Origin: Sphingobacterium prati
Lineage (GTDB): Bacteria; Bacteroidota; Bacteroidia; Sphingobacteriales; Sphingobacteriaceae
DNA length: 64,000 nt
Assembly: GCF_013167215.1 (NCBI RefSeq)
Contig: NZ_JABJWY010000039.1
Location: 44,466 to 108,465 of the forward strand
Direction of reading: 5' to 3'
The position numbers and the translations under genes were made by a program. Position 1 is the first letter of the stretch. Each line of letters starts with the position of its first letter. Below the pieces are notes generated by a model that ran no database searches, had not been told where the DNA came from, and worked only from the letters and a program-made list of their open reading frames with translations. Of this stretch, positions 16,413 through 25,477 are shown piece by piece.

Positions 16413-16640
16413 TTAATTGAAGTGCGGAAAAGCTCCTTCTCTAATCCATACTCTCGATAAATAGGTTCCGCCGTTGCCATCATAAACATCTACATCACGA
16501 CAACCATGTGCGTCGACAAAGTTTGATTGTATTTCATAGAAACCTGTACTTGACGACATCGCTAATCCACCAATGACATCCTTTTCGATTTTCTTCTTTT
16601 CCAAAGCGGAAAAGTCCTTCATTCCTGCTAATTTTTTCAT
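16413..16640 (-). CDS. RiPP precursor peptide A (grasp-with-spasm)
   Basis: A 75-residue peptide. The leader MKKLAGMKDFSALEKKK is shared with precursor B. A double-Gly site (VIGG, 24-25) follows. The core contains the block shared with B: YEIQSNF, then GCRDVDVY, then YLSRVWI. Acidic residues (Asp49, Asp51, Asp54, Glu68) and Ser/Thr are available for ester or amide cross-links by the ATP-grasp enzyme. The start at 16640 is chosen because it aligns with B; an ATG at 16676 lies inside the upstream palindrome. It is 98 bases downstream of B and 109 bases upstream of gwsG. The product is unknown. Confidence 0.85.
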   Translation of the reverse strand: MKKLAGMKDFSALEKKKIEKDVIGGLAMSSSTGFYEIQSNFVDAHGCRDVDVYDGNGGTYLSRVWIREGAFPHFN

Positions 16641-16667
16641 TTTTTGGAATTTATAAGTAAACAAATT

Positions 16668-16688
16668 AGTGCACATGATATGTGCACT
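16668..16688. repeat. Palindromic element upstream of precursor A
   Basis: AGTGCACAT, GAT, ATGTGCACT: a perfect 9-bp inverted repeat with a 3-base centre, 28 bases before the precursor A start. A close relative sits at the matching place before precursor B (16986-17004). It could be an operator or an mRNA leader hairpin. Confidence 0.7.
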
Positions 16689-16738
16689 TTAAATGTGAAT
16701 CCGTAAGCCAAAACCGTTTAAAGGAATTGACATCCTTT

Positions 16739-16954
16739 TTACCAGGAACTGCTGAGGCAATCCGAATTATCCCACTGTCTACCGATGTACTGACCTCTGC
16801 TGTAGATGTCGTAGTCGCGCGCACCACTTTCATTTAAAAAATTTGATGCTACTTCAGAGTATTCCGAACCTCCTGAAATACGTTGCAGATTTTCAACATT
16901 TAGCTTTTTGTTTTCTAACGAAGAGAAGCTCTTCATTCCGCTTAATTTTTTCAT
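16739..16954 (-). CDS. RiPP precursor peptide B (grasp-with-spasm)
   Basis: A 71-residue paralogue of precursor A. The leader MKKLSGMKSFSSLENKK matches A in most positions. A double-Gly site (ISGG, 28-29) follows. The core has YSEVASNF, then GARDYDIY, then YIGRQW, aligning with A; the C-terminus (NSDCLSSSW) differs. The first of the two precursors to be transcribed, it lies 343 bases downstream of the permease. The conserved core block (E-x-x-SNF, G-x-RD-x-D-x-Y, R-x-W) probably holds the modified residues, an inference from conservation only. Confidence 0.85.
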   Translation of the reverse strand: MKKLSGMKSFSSLENKKLNVENLQRISGGSEYSEVASNFLNESGARDYDIYSRGQYIGRQWDNSDCLSSSW

Positions 16955-17297
16955 TTTTTTAAAATTTATAGATTAAAAAAAATTATGTGCACATCATTTG
17001 CACACTTAAAATTAATCAATAAGCGAACGGTCTTCTGACGGAATAAATATCTGGTAAGTGTTTCTATATTTTCGCGCACTTTTAAGCGATATTCGTTGGA
17101 CAGAATATATAGGATTCTATGAATACTGTACGGTTTATGACTATACAGCTTCCCTGAAAAAATGTATTTGTCGCCAACAGTCTATTGGATGACTGTTGGC
17201 TAAGACTTGACTATTTGTCCTATCGTTTGGATTGAAGGAATAATAATCCCAGGAATCGGGATAGCATGTCAAATTCGTGTATGGATTCTGTACGGTT
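16955..17297. other. Intergenic region upstream of precursor B
   Basis: It holds no convincing gene. It contains the second palindrome (TGTGCA at 16986-16991 with TGCACA at 16999-17004), a perfect 10-bp hairpin (GCCAACAGTC, 17173-17182, with 17191-17200), and an 11-base direct repeat CTGTACGGTTT at 17126-17136 and 17288-17298 flanking about 150 bases. The precursor promoter probably lies here, but no full TAnnTTTG element stands out. Confidence 0.6.
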
Positions 17298-18977
17298 TTA
17301 ATTGTTATCAAAGGCCAAGCTTTTCCAATCTTCTTTTTGTAGGTACTTGAGCATCATAAAAAATACTATCCAGCCAAGTGCTGCTAGTCCCCAGACTAAT
17401 GATTCATGCTGAAAAATAATTTTATGGAGATAGCCCAGAAATCCTAGCAAACCTAAAATCAATAAATTCACCAGTGCTTTGGAACTGGGTTGGCTCGCTT
17501 TGGAAAAAGGATAATTTTTAACGAGAAAGAGCATAATTAGGATACTTTCGATCCCACCTACCGCCGATGAAAGTAATAAATCGTTTATTGAACCGATACC
17601 AAATAGGGGAATACAAACGCATAGAAATAGGATATTAAATGGTAGTACGTATTTAATGAGACAAGCTTTAAGGACACCGGTCATAAATTGCCCCGGATGA
17701 TCTATTGGAGTGACATAATAGATCCAGGCGGCTTTATACTTATTGCTCTGTGTAATCAACTGAAATACGGTCAATATAGTTAACAGTGAAAGATAAAACA
17801 TAATAATATATAACCCAGATGCTTTTAACTTAAGCAGCTTCTCTGCGAATGGTAGCCCCTCTCCGGTTCGTAAAAATAGAAATATAAAATAGATGGGTAA
17901 ATAAGCCAAAGAAGGATAGAGTTGCTGCTTAAATTCTCTTGTTTTTGAGCTTATCAGCCATATAATACTAAATCCAGCTTCTTCCAACGGAGAAGCGCAT
18001 ACACTAGCCGCCAATTTTTTATAGAAAGGTCTTCTTGTGCCAGACTGCGAGATTACTTTTGTAGTTTCAGTTAAAGGTGTGTCAGGACTTGCAAGAGCTG
18101 CTATTTTGGCATTAAAGCCGCCGGAAAATAATTGTGTACAAGCATAGACTCCAAAGAAAGGAACAACTAGGCCAAGGATTGAAAACAGGATAATCTGTGT
18201 GCTAGGGTTGCCCTGAAATAAGGATTGAAACGAGGAGATCCAGGTGCTGGGAAATATCCAAAGGAATTTAAGCTGTTCAATCGTCAATTGGGATTCAACG
18301 ATCGTTTGAATCATATTGGGGCCAAGATAATAGGATAAAAAGATGATCAGTGAAAGGCCAATCTGTAGATAGGTAATAATATCTTTAAATTTTTGGATGG
18401 GTAAATATTTGATGGCAATCAGGTAAAAACCATTGACGAAAACCAATGCCACTAATGTGCTTAAGAGAAGTTGTAACACCAACAGAAAAATAGCAATACT
18501 ATCCCAGTTGAATAAAACGTACACCAATGCTGGTAGACATAATGCAATAACCTGGTTGAAAAGTTTAATGGCGATAAATGTTATTCGCGATAAGGCTATT
18601 GTCCGATCGTTGACCGGTTTTGGTATAATGATATATTGATCCCGAGTGTCTAAAAGTATAGGTGAAAAATCCGATACCAAGGTAATGCTGAGCATGCTGG
18701 TAAAACAGAGTAACATAATAGCAAGTGCTAGATAACGATCGGGAATTAGTATGAGAACAGCCGTAAACATCAGGCCAATAAATATATACATGATGAATTG
18801 TATAATAGAGCTGGACGAAGAAGACTTCCCCGTATTCCGTTTCTTAAATGTTATCGGCTTTCTGTTCTCTAGGGTAATTTTAGTTTCTAAAATAATTTTA
18901 AATTGTCTATAGTTGACTCCTAAGCTCTCCCAAATTCCCTTGAACAGAAGAATAAATCGTAAGATAAATTTTTCCAT
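17298..18977 (-). CDS. ABC transporter permease of the RiPP cluster
   Basis: A 559-residue integral membrane protein with roughly ten or more hydrophobic segments in two groups, separated by a polar region near residues 270-330. It is not a C39-peptidase/ABC fusion and shows no peptidase motif. The ATG at 18977 lies one base after the stop of the ATPase gene, so the two proteins are a translationally coupled pair. Its place directly upstream of the precursors suggests that it exports the modified peptide or gives self-protection. That role comes from context only; the family itself is poorly characterised. Confidence 0.8.
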   Translation of the reverse strand: MEKFILRFILLFKGIWESLGVNYRQFKIILETKITLENRKPITFKKRNTGKSSSSSSIIQFIMYIFIGLMFTAVLILIPDRYLALAIMLLCFTSMLSITLVSDFSPILLDTRDQYIIIPKPVNDRTIALSRITFIAIKLFNQVIALCLPALVYVLFNWDSIAIFLLVLQLLLSTLVALVFVNGFYLIAIKYLPIQKFKDIITYLQIGLSLIIFLSYYLGPNMIQTIVESQLTIEQLKFLWIFPSTWISSFQSLFQGNPSTQIILFSILGLVVPFFGVYACTQLFSGGFNAKIAALASPDTPLTETTKVISQSGTRRPFYKKLAASVCASPLEEAGFSIIWLISSKTREFKQQLYPSLAYLPIYFIFLFLRTGEGLPFAEKLLKLKASGLYIIMFYLSLLTILTVFQLITQSNKYKAAWIYYVTPIDHPGQFMTGVLKACLIKYVLPFNILFLCVCIPLFGIGSINDLLLSSAVGGIESILIMLFLVKNYPFSKASQPSSKALVNLLILGLLGFLGYLHKIIFQHESLVWGLAALGWIVFFMMLKYLQKEDWKSLAFDNN

Positions 18978-18978
18978 A

Positions 18979-19749
18979 TTATTGAATAGCAGTAATAATA
19001 TTGGATGCATCAAGTGCATCGGTATTGGTTAATTTTGCGAATATATGTTCGAGTGATTCATTGGGATTCGACTTCAACTCATTAATGGTGCCATCGGCAA
19101 TGATACTTCCTTGATTAATCAATAAGATTCTGTCGGAAACTTTTTCAACGACATCCATCATGTGGGAGCAGTAAAAGATAGTTTTACCTTCTTTGGCAAG
19201 CAGTGATATGAGTTCCTTAACAAAAATCACGGCATTGGCATCCAGTCCCGAGAGGGGCTCATCCAGAATGATGATCTGCGGGTTATGGATAATACCAGCG
19301 ATCAGGAGCACTTTTTGGCGCATACCTTTTGAAAAAGTATCCATTCTATTATTAACGTTTGCGGCAAGACCGAATGCGTTTAATAATTTTAAGGAACGTT
19401 CTTGAAGCGTATGATCATCCATTCCATATAATTTTCCAACAAAATCAAGGTATTCCATAGGAGTCAATACATCATAGAGCTCCGCATTTTCAGGAACGTA
19501 TCCGAGCTGGGATTTTATCGAAAGGGGATCTTTTTGAATATCAATGCCATTGATTTCAACTTGGCCAGTGAAGTCCTCAATCAATCCCGTTAATATTTTG
19601 ACTGTAGTAGATTTTCCTGCTCCATTGGGGCCTATATAGCCGATGACCTGGCCCGGAAATATATCCAGATTGATCCCTTTTAAAATTTCTTTTGTTCCGT
19701 ATGATTTTTTTAGGTCAATGATGCGAATAAGAGGTGACTGATTTTCCAT
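18979..19749 (-). CDS. ABC transporter ATP-binding protein of the RiPP cluster
   Basis: A 256-residue ATPase with Walker A GPNGAGKSTT (about 40-49), the Q-loop segment GYVPENAELYD, the signature FSKGMRQKV, Walker B IIILDEPLSGLD and the switch His in YCSHMMD. The signature resembles that of CcmA-like drug and peptide exporters (ABC-2 type). It is the first gene of the leftward cluster and is coupled to the permease. A divergent intergenic region of about 420 bases separates it from susC. Confidence 0.9.
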   Translation of the reverse strand: MENQSPLIRIIDLKKSYGTKEILKGINLDIFPGQVIGYIGPNGAGKSTTVKILTGLIEDFTGQVEINGIDIQKDPLSIKSQLGYVPENAELYDVLTPMEYLDFVGKLYGMDDHTLQERSLKLLNAFGLAANVNNRMDTFSKGMRQKVLLIAGIIHNPQIIILDEPLSGLDANAVIFVKELISLLAKEGKTIFYCSHMMDVVEKVSDRILLINQGSIIADGTINELKSNPNESLEHIFAKLTNTDALDASNIITAIQ

Positions 19750-20168
19750 ATAATCTAAAGCTTATGCATAAACTTACAGAAAAATATAGAGTTGTACACG
19801 CTTTTCTCATTGAAAATCCGTTATAGCGAAGTTAAGTATTTCCTTATGTTAAAATAATCTTCTTTACGTTTCAAGACCGGCTGACGCTATCCTACAGAAG
19901 GAAGTTTCGGATTCTTTCGCTTCCGAATGAATGCTCGTATAGGTTGATCAGAATAAGCTGTGGTTCGACTAAATTCTTTCCGTACTGAACTCTTTCCGTG
20001 ATTAACATTATGTCAAGGGTATTAATGGCATAAATAACACGGATACGAAAGATGTACGAATCCTTATTGAAGTTAAAATCTAGTTGTATTCGGTTAATAT
20101 ATATGTGTTTTTGACATTTATTCTTTTTTAATTTAGTTTTCATTATAAACTATTAATATAAATAAATT
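19750..20168. other. Divergent intergenic region between the RiPP ATPase and susC
   Basis: About 420 bases between two divergent operons. They should hold both promoters, but no full TTG/TAnnTTTG pair is obvious. One uncertain small ORF lies inside (19892-20143, minus strand). No repeats, tRNA or mobile-element ends are seen. Confidence 0.5.
19892..20143 (-). CDS. Uncertain small ORF, 83 residues
   Basis: An 83-residue frame starting MKTKLKKNKCQKHIYIN and rich in Ile, Lys, Asn and Arg. I recognise no motif, signal peptide or helix pattern. Its start is about 25 bases from the susC start in the opposite direction, and it would fill the divergent region. It could be a real orphan gene, a decayed fragment, or chance. 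The composition is not clearly protein-like, so confidence is low. Confidence 0.2.
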   Translation of the reverse strand: MKTKLKKNKCQKHIYINRIQLDFNFNKDSYIFRIRVIYAINTLDIMLITERVQYGKNLVEPQLILINLYEHSFGSERIRNFLL

Positions 20169-23114
20169 ATGAAGAGAGTCATTATGCTACTTCTATTGTG
20201 GTGCAACATAAGCCTTTCGCTCTTTGCCCAAGAGAGTCTGGTTTTAAAAGGCCGGGTGAGCGGTCCCACAGGCGAGGCTATTGTCGGCGCTACTTTATCG
20301 TTGGAAGGGAGAAAAGAAAAGTCTTCATCAGGACCGGGCGGTACGTTCTCCCTTTCGTACAAAAAAGGGGATGCTCTCCATGTTTCATCTTTAGGTTATG
20401 TAACTTATCGAGTTGTTTTAAATGGACAGGTCTCACTAGATATCCATTTACAGCAATCATCGGAAGCCCTGGATGAAGTAGTGGTTGTGGGATATGGCAC
20501 ACAGAAGAAAGGGGAGGTTACGAGCTCAATTGCGAGTGTGAAGTCTGAGGATTTTACAAAAGGGGCAGTCAAGGACGCCGGTCAGTTAATACAAGGTAAG
20601 GTCGCGGGGCTGCGGATCAGTACACCGAGCGGTGATCCCGGTGAATCAACGCAAGTGAGCCTTCGGGGATTAAACTCCATCAACGGATCGCAAGATCCAT
20701 TAGTGATAATTGACGGTATTCCCGGTGATTTGAGTACAGTGGCCCCTGAAGATATCGAATCTGTCGATGTATTAAAAGACGGTTCTGCAGCGGCAATCTA
20801 TGGAACACGAGCGACAGCAGGTGTTATTTTGGTCACTACCAGACGGAATACTGCTACTGAAAGCCGTACTACGATAGAATACAACGGGTATGCAAGCCTA
20901 CAGACCTTGTTTAGGAAACCAGAAATGATGGGGGCGGGTGATTATCGCCGATTGATTGCTGATGGGATTCCCTATCAAGATTTGGGAAGCGAAACCGATT
21001 GGGTGGATGAGGTGACTCGTAACCCGCTAAGTCACAATCATAATATCTCTTTATTTGGTGGAAATTCGCGCACAAATTTTACAGGATCAATTAACTATCG
21101 GAACTGGGAGGGGATATTCTTAAAAAGCGGACAAGAGCGGCTGAATATCCGGGCCAACCTTAACCATGATATGTTTGATGGTAAGCTAAAGACGAATGTA
21201 CAACTCATAAGTCGCAATACGAAAAGTAATAATGGCGGATCTTCGCCATATATGTGGAGGCAGGCAATTATCCGAAACCCGACGGACCAAATTTATAACG
21301 AGAACGGAAAATGGCAGGAGCGCGATGCATACTTTTATGACAATCCTTTAGGCATGATTTACGAGACCATTGACGATAACATATTTAGGGAAACTCGTTT
21401 GAGCGGATCGTTGGATTACCGACCTATTAAGGGGCTAAGTTTGAAAATGTTGCTATCGCGGGTGCAGAATAACGATCTATCTGGCAATGCAACGACCTTT
21501 GATCACATAAACACGACTAAGAATAATCTAAATGGTACGGCTTCACGGAATACACGGTCATCAGTACAAAACCTCACGGAGCTTACCGCTAATTATACGG
21601 CTACTTTCGATAATCACAAAATTGATGTATTAGGTGGATATAGCTGGCAGGATGATACTTTTGACCAATTTTACGCGTACAATTTTGATTTTCCAACAGA
21701 TGACTACACGTATAATAAGCTTGAAGCGGGCATGGCTCTTCAGCGGGGTTTGGCCGAAATGACAAGTTATAAGGAAAATCGGAAGCTCATCGGATTCTTT
21801 GCTCGGTTATCATATAATTATAAAGAAAAGTATATGGTTTTGGCTAGTATACGTAGAGAAGGTTCATCGACTTTCGGCGCGAATAATAAATGGGGAAGTT
21901 TTCCCGCTATTTCGCTGGGTTGGGATATCGCAAAAGAAGATTTTGTGAAGGACATCACAGCCTTCAATCAATTGAAGTTAAGAGCAGGGTTTGGTGTTAC
22001 AGGTACCATTGCATCGGCTTCCTATATGTCGCAGACAAGCTACAACTTTGAGCGGGTACAAGGAGCGTACATCAATGGAAGATGGGTGCCGGGTTTTGTT
22101 CCCACGCGTAACTTCAATCCGGATTTACGCTGGGAGAGGAAGAATGAATATAATGTAGGATTGGATTTCAGCCTTTTTGATAATCGGGTTTATGGATCGT
22201 TTGATTATTATACTCGTCGGGTAAAAGATTTGCTGTATCAGTTTAATGTACCGTCGCCGCCTTATCTATATTCAAGCATGATGCTAAATGCTGGTGAGAT
22301 GAGCAATATGGGATTCGAAGCGTTGGTGAATGTAAATGCGCTTCGGAAAGGTGACTTTAAATGGAAGACAGGGCTGACGGTAGCTACAAATAAAAATAAG
22401 CTGATTAACCTTTCTAACAAGCAATTTGATGTTACCGTTCCATTCTTTGAAGCCGGATATACTGGTGAACCTATACAAATGTCCACGCATAGGGTGGAGG
22501 TGGGACGACCTGTTGGTGATTTTTATGTGTGGAAAACAGTTGGCGTGGATGACAATGGTAAGTGGCTTGTAGAAAACCAAGAAGGGAAAACTATCCCTAT
22601 TAGCGAAGCGACATTAGATGATCGGCAGTATTATGGAAATGGTATACCGGATGTAAACGTAGGTTGGAATAATAATTTTAATTATAAACAGGTCGATTTT
22701 AGTTTCAGCTTCCGAGGATCATTTGGACATCAGGTTCTTAACATGTCTAGGATGTATTATGAGAACCCGATAAATAAAGCCTATAATGTACTCAAAACAG
22801 CTTATGATCCCGTATATGGCAAGACGTTGACAAATGACCTCGTTTATGTATCACATTATATAGAAAATGCAGACTTTATGAAGTTGGACAATGTGACCTT
22901 GGGCTATACTTTCAAACCCAATACCATAAAAGGAATTCAAAAATTTCGTGTCTATGCATCGGGACTCAATTTGTTGACTATCACTGGTTATAAAGGTTTG
23001 GATCCAGAGGCGGCTAGTTACCGTGGTGATTTTACTTTTGCACCGGGGATCGAGCATAGGGATCGTTATCCTACGACACGTACATTCACCATGGGCCTAA
23101 ATGTTACATTTTAA
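20169..23114 (+). CDS. SusC/RagA-family TonB-linked outer-membrane transporter
   Basis: A 981-residue SusC-like protein. It has a signal peptide (ending SLFAQ, about residue 21), a carboxypeptidase-D-like domain (VLKGRVSGPTGEAIVGATL), a TonB-box-like region with VVVGYGTQKK, and a plug with IDGIPGD, IESVDVLKDGSAAAIYG and GVILVTT. A long 22-strand-type barrel follows and ends TRTFTMGLNVTF. With SusD it forms a lidded pedal-bin importer for oligosaccharides or peptides driven by TonB. It is on the short side for SusC. No hydrolase or sensor gene is linked, so the substrate is not indicated. Confidence 0.95.
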   Translation: MKRVIMLLLLWCNISLSLFAQESLVLKGRVSGPTGEAIVGATLSLEGRKEKSSSGPGGTFSLSYKKGDALHVSSLGYVTYRVVLNGQVSLDIHLQQSSEALDEVVVVGYGTQKKGEVTSSIASVKSEDFTKGAVKDAGQLIQGKVAGLRISTPSGDPGESTQVSLRGLNSINGSQDPLVIIDGIPGDLSTVAPEDIESVDVLKDGSAAAIYGTRATAGVILVTTRRNTATESRTTIEYNGYASLQTLFRKPEMMGAGDYRRLIADGIPYQDLGSETDWVDEVTRNPLSHNHNISLFGGNSRTNFTGSINYRNWEGIFLKSGQERLNIRANLNHDMFDGKLKTNVQLISRNTKSNNGGSSPYMWRQAIIRNPTDQIYNENGKWQERDAYFYDNPLGMIYETIDDNIFRETRLSGSLDYRPIKGLSLKMLLSRVQNNDLSGNATTFDHINTTKNNLNGTASRNTRSSVQNLTELTANYTATFDNHKIDVLGGYSWQDDTFDQFYAYNFDFPTDDYTYNKLEAGMALQRGLAEMTSYKENRKLIGFFARLSYNYKEKYMVLASIRREGSSTFGANNKWGSFPAISLGWDIAKEDFVKDITAFNQLKLRAGFGVTGTIASASYMSQTSYNFERVQGAYINGRWVPGFVPTRNFNPDLRWERKNEYNVGLDFSLFDNRVYGSFDYYTRRVKDLLYQFNVPSPPYLYSSMMLNAGEMSNMGFEALVNVNALRKGDFKWKTGLTVATNKNKLINLSNKQFDVTVPFFEAGYTGEPIQMSTHRVEVGRPVGDFYVWKTVGVDDNGKWLVENQEGKTIPISEATLDDRQYYGNGIPDVNVGWNNNFNYKQVDFSFSFRGSFGHQVLNMSRMYYENPINKAYNVLKTAYDPVYGKTLTNDLVYVSHYIENADFMKLDNVTLGYTFKPNTIKGIQKFRVYASGLNLLTITGYKGLDPEAASYRGDFTFAPGIEHRDRYPTTRTFTMGLNVTF

Positions 23115-23125
23115 AAACGTTTATT

Positions 23126-24742
23126 ATGATAAGAAGATATAAATATATATATAACGCATTGTTATGTGGTGCGGGAGTGCTCGGACTTCTATCGTTCCAA
23201 TCATGCACCAAGCTGGATGAAGAGGTGTTTTCAGAGGTTTTGGAGAAAGATTTTAAGCCTTCCGAACGCGATCTTCCATTTATTGTATCTCCCGTTTATG
23301 CATCTTTCCGCTCGTTGATGTTTGGATGGCAAGGATATTTTGACTTGCAGGAAGAGTCTGCAGACCATATTATTACCCCGGTGCGCCCCAATGGCTGGGA
23401 TGATGGTGGAACTTATAGACGCATGCATCAACACACCTGGAACGCTGTCCAGTGGCAGCCTTATAATACTTGGCAACAGGCATATTCAAGTATCACCAAA
23501 GCTAATATGGTAATTATGCAGATCGAAGAAAAATCGCTTCCTCTACCTGATGAGGTCGCTCAAGCTGCAATAGCAGAGTTGCGGGCCGCAAGAGCCTTAG
23601 CTTATTATCTATTACTGGATAATCATGGTAATGTACCCATTGTAACGGACTATAGAAATGTGGCATTGCCGAATCAGAAAACAAGAAAAGAAGTATATGA
23701 TTTTGTAGTGAAAGAACTTGATGAAATTATTCCATTGCTATCACATGACGTCGCACCAATGTATGGGCGGATGAATGTGTGGGCTGCAAAAACATTGCTC
23801 GCCAAGGTTTATCTAAATGCAGAGGTATATACTGGAATAGCACAATGGGATAAAGTTATTGCCGTAACGGATGAAATTATACAGTCAAATGCTTTCCGCC
23901 TCGATAATGAATATAAAAACATATTTTCTGCAGTAAACGAGAGCTCGCCGGAAATTATTTTCTCCGTTCCATATGACGAAGTGTATGGCCATGGAAATCA
24001 ATTGCATATGAAAACGCTGTCGCCCCTGAGCCGGCTGGTATACAGTATGTCGGCTGGTCCATGGGGAGGAAACTGTGCTGTGCCACAGTTTATCGATACC
24101 TATGATCCTGACGATCAACGCTTTTATGATAGCTGGGTGCAAGGGGCACAATACAATGCTACGACTGGTGTAGAAGTCATTAACTATGTAAAAGAGGTTC
24201 CTGGAATAGGTGGTGACGGTACTATTGCATCTGATAATGCCGGATTCAGAATTGGAAAATATGCTATAAAAAAAGGTGCAACAAGCAATCTGGATAATGA
24301 TTATCCGATGTTTCGATATGCGGATGTGCTGATGATGAAAGCTGAGGCTTTGCTGCGGTTGGGCCGGGAGAATGAAGCCGCCTTGCTAGTTTCTGAAGTA
24401 AGAGCACGCTCTTTTAAATCAAACCCAGAGAAAGCTATAGTGACTGGAATTGACCTGTTGAAAGGTAGTGTTTATAATTATGGATGGCAGGAAAAGGACG
24501 GAACCATCAAAGGGGAAAATGGCGGTGCAGATATTAAATTTGGACGGTTTTTAGATGAGCTAGGGTGGGAGTTTGCTGCCGAAGCACGTAGGCGTCAAGA
24601 TATTATCCGTTTTAATGTATTTCAAAAAAAATCATGGTTTAACCACCGACCGCATGAAAATGCGCAAACACGAATATTATTTCCTATTCCAAATGATGAA
24701 AGGAATAAAAACCCGAACCTCAAACAAAATCCTGGTTATTGA
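23126..24742 (+). CDS. SusD/RagB-family surface lipoprotein
   Basis: A 538-residue lipoprotein. The lipobox is LSFQSC, with the lipidated Cys at about residue 27. It has the all-helical TPR-like SusD fold, with typical segments ADHIITPVRPNGWDD, RAARALAYYLLLDNHGN and YPMFRYADVLMMKAEALLR, and the C-terminal GWEFAAEARRRQDIIRF and FPIPNDERNKNPNLKQNPGY. SusD forms the lid that captures ligand for SusC. It lies 11 bases after susC, so the two are cotranscribed. No glycosidase or SusE-like gene follows. Confidence 0.95.
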   Translation: MIRRYKYIYNALLCGAGVLGLLSFQSCTKLDEEVFSEVLEKDFKPSERDLPFIVSPVYASFRSLMFGWQGYFDLQEESADHIITPVRPNGWDDGGTYRRMHQHTWNAVQWQPYNTWQQAYSSITKANMVIMQIEEKSLPLPDEVAQAAIAELRAARALAYYLLLDNHGNVPIVTDYRNVALPNQKTRKEVYDFVVKELDEIIPLLSHDVAPMYGRMNVWAAKTLLAKVYLNAEVYTGIAQWDKVIAVTDEIIQSNAFRLDNEYKNIFSAVNESSPEIIFSVPYDEVYGHGNQLHMKTLSPLSRLVYSMSAGPWGGNCAVPQFIDTYDPDDQRFYDSWVQGAQYNATTGVEVINYVKEVPGIGGDGTIASDNAGFRIGKYAIKKGATSNLDNDYPMFRYADVLMMKAEALLRLGRENEAALLVSEVRARSFKSNPEKAIVTGIDLLKGSVYNYGWQEKDGTIKGENGGADIKFGRFLDELGWEFAAEARRRQDIIRFNVFQKKSWFNHRPHENAQTRILFPIPNDERNKNPNLKQNPGY

Positions 24743-24835
24743 TCGATCGGCTGATCCAATAATTTAGTGATAGGATATAAGTGTTAAATATGCGTCTCCT
24801 ATGTTTTGCAAAAAGATATAGGGGACTGCTTCCAA

Positions 24836-24860
24836 TAAAAAGGAGTCCGAAGACTCCTTT
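24836..24860 (-). terminator. Terminator of the acidic-protein gene
   Basis: On the minus strand AAAGGAGTC, TTCG, GACTCCTTT: a 9-bp stem with a stable TTCG tetraloop, followed by T-rich sequence. Confidence 0.85.
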
Positions 24861-24884
24861 CACAACTACTTTATAATCGAAAAA

Positions 24885-25274
24885 CTACCTATCATTCTTT
24901 GGATATCCTTCTTCATCAAGATCATCTCGCAAATCTTCCTCATTCTCAGCCAACTTCTTATCCAATGGCGATAAACGATCATGTTTGAAAGTTTCGATGC
25001 GCATACTTGCATCTTCCAGATCTTCTTCTTCTAACTCATCCCGGTCGGCATATTCATCACCGACGAAAGGGTTTGAGTCATCATAAGTGGAATCATCGTC
25101 GACAGCTCCTTCAGATAGCGTATCATAATTTGCCGGATGATCATAGCCTGGGTCATTGTCCTCAACGTCTAACTCATAGCTGTCCAGCTCTTCGTTGTAA
25201 GCTAGATTCTGTTCTGAATCAGGGGCGTCGGATTCAACTTTACCCTTCGTCTTTTTATGTTCTGTGCTAGCCAT
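24885..25274 (-). CDS. Acidic, probably disordered protein
   Basis: A 129-residue hydrophilic protein with no signal peptide or membrane segment. Asp and Glu make up about a third of it, with runs such as YELDVEDNDPGYDHP and DRDELEEEDLEDA, and it ends EEGYPKNDR. There are no cysteines or catalytic motifs. I do not recognise a function; similar short acidic proteins are common hypotheticals in Sphingobacteriaceae. It has its own UUCG terminator and is convergent with susD, which supports a real, independently expressed gene. Confidence 0.7.
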   Translation of the reverse strand: MASTEHKKTKGKVESDAPDSEQNLAYNEELDSYELDVEDNDPGYDHPANYDTLSEGAVDDDSTYDDSNPFVGDEYADRDELEEEDLEDASMRIETFKHDRLSPLDKKLAENEEDLRDDLDEEGYPKNDR

Positions 25275-25477
25275 AATATTATGATTTATCTATAGTAATA
25301 GAACAGGTGGAATGGGAAAAGGTTTTAAAATTTAATGCTACAATAGCGGAGGAATTTATTTTTTAATAATAGGAGCTCCCTTTTAAATAGCTTGTCATAT
25401 AAGCATAAATCAACACTGATACTGCAAACAAATTGGAAGTAGTTTTGTTTAATTAACAATAGTAAATCTTGACCACT

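Noticed and set aside
16641..16676. Extended start of precursor A at the ATG at 16676
   Set aside because: It would add 12 residues absent from precursor B, and the ATG lies in the conserved palindrome; the start at 16640 aligns with the B start.
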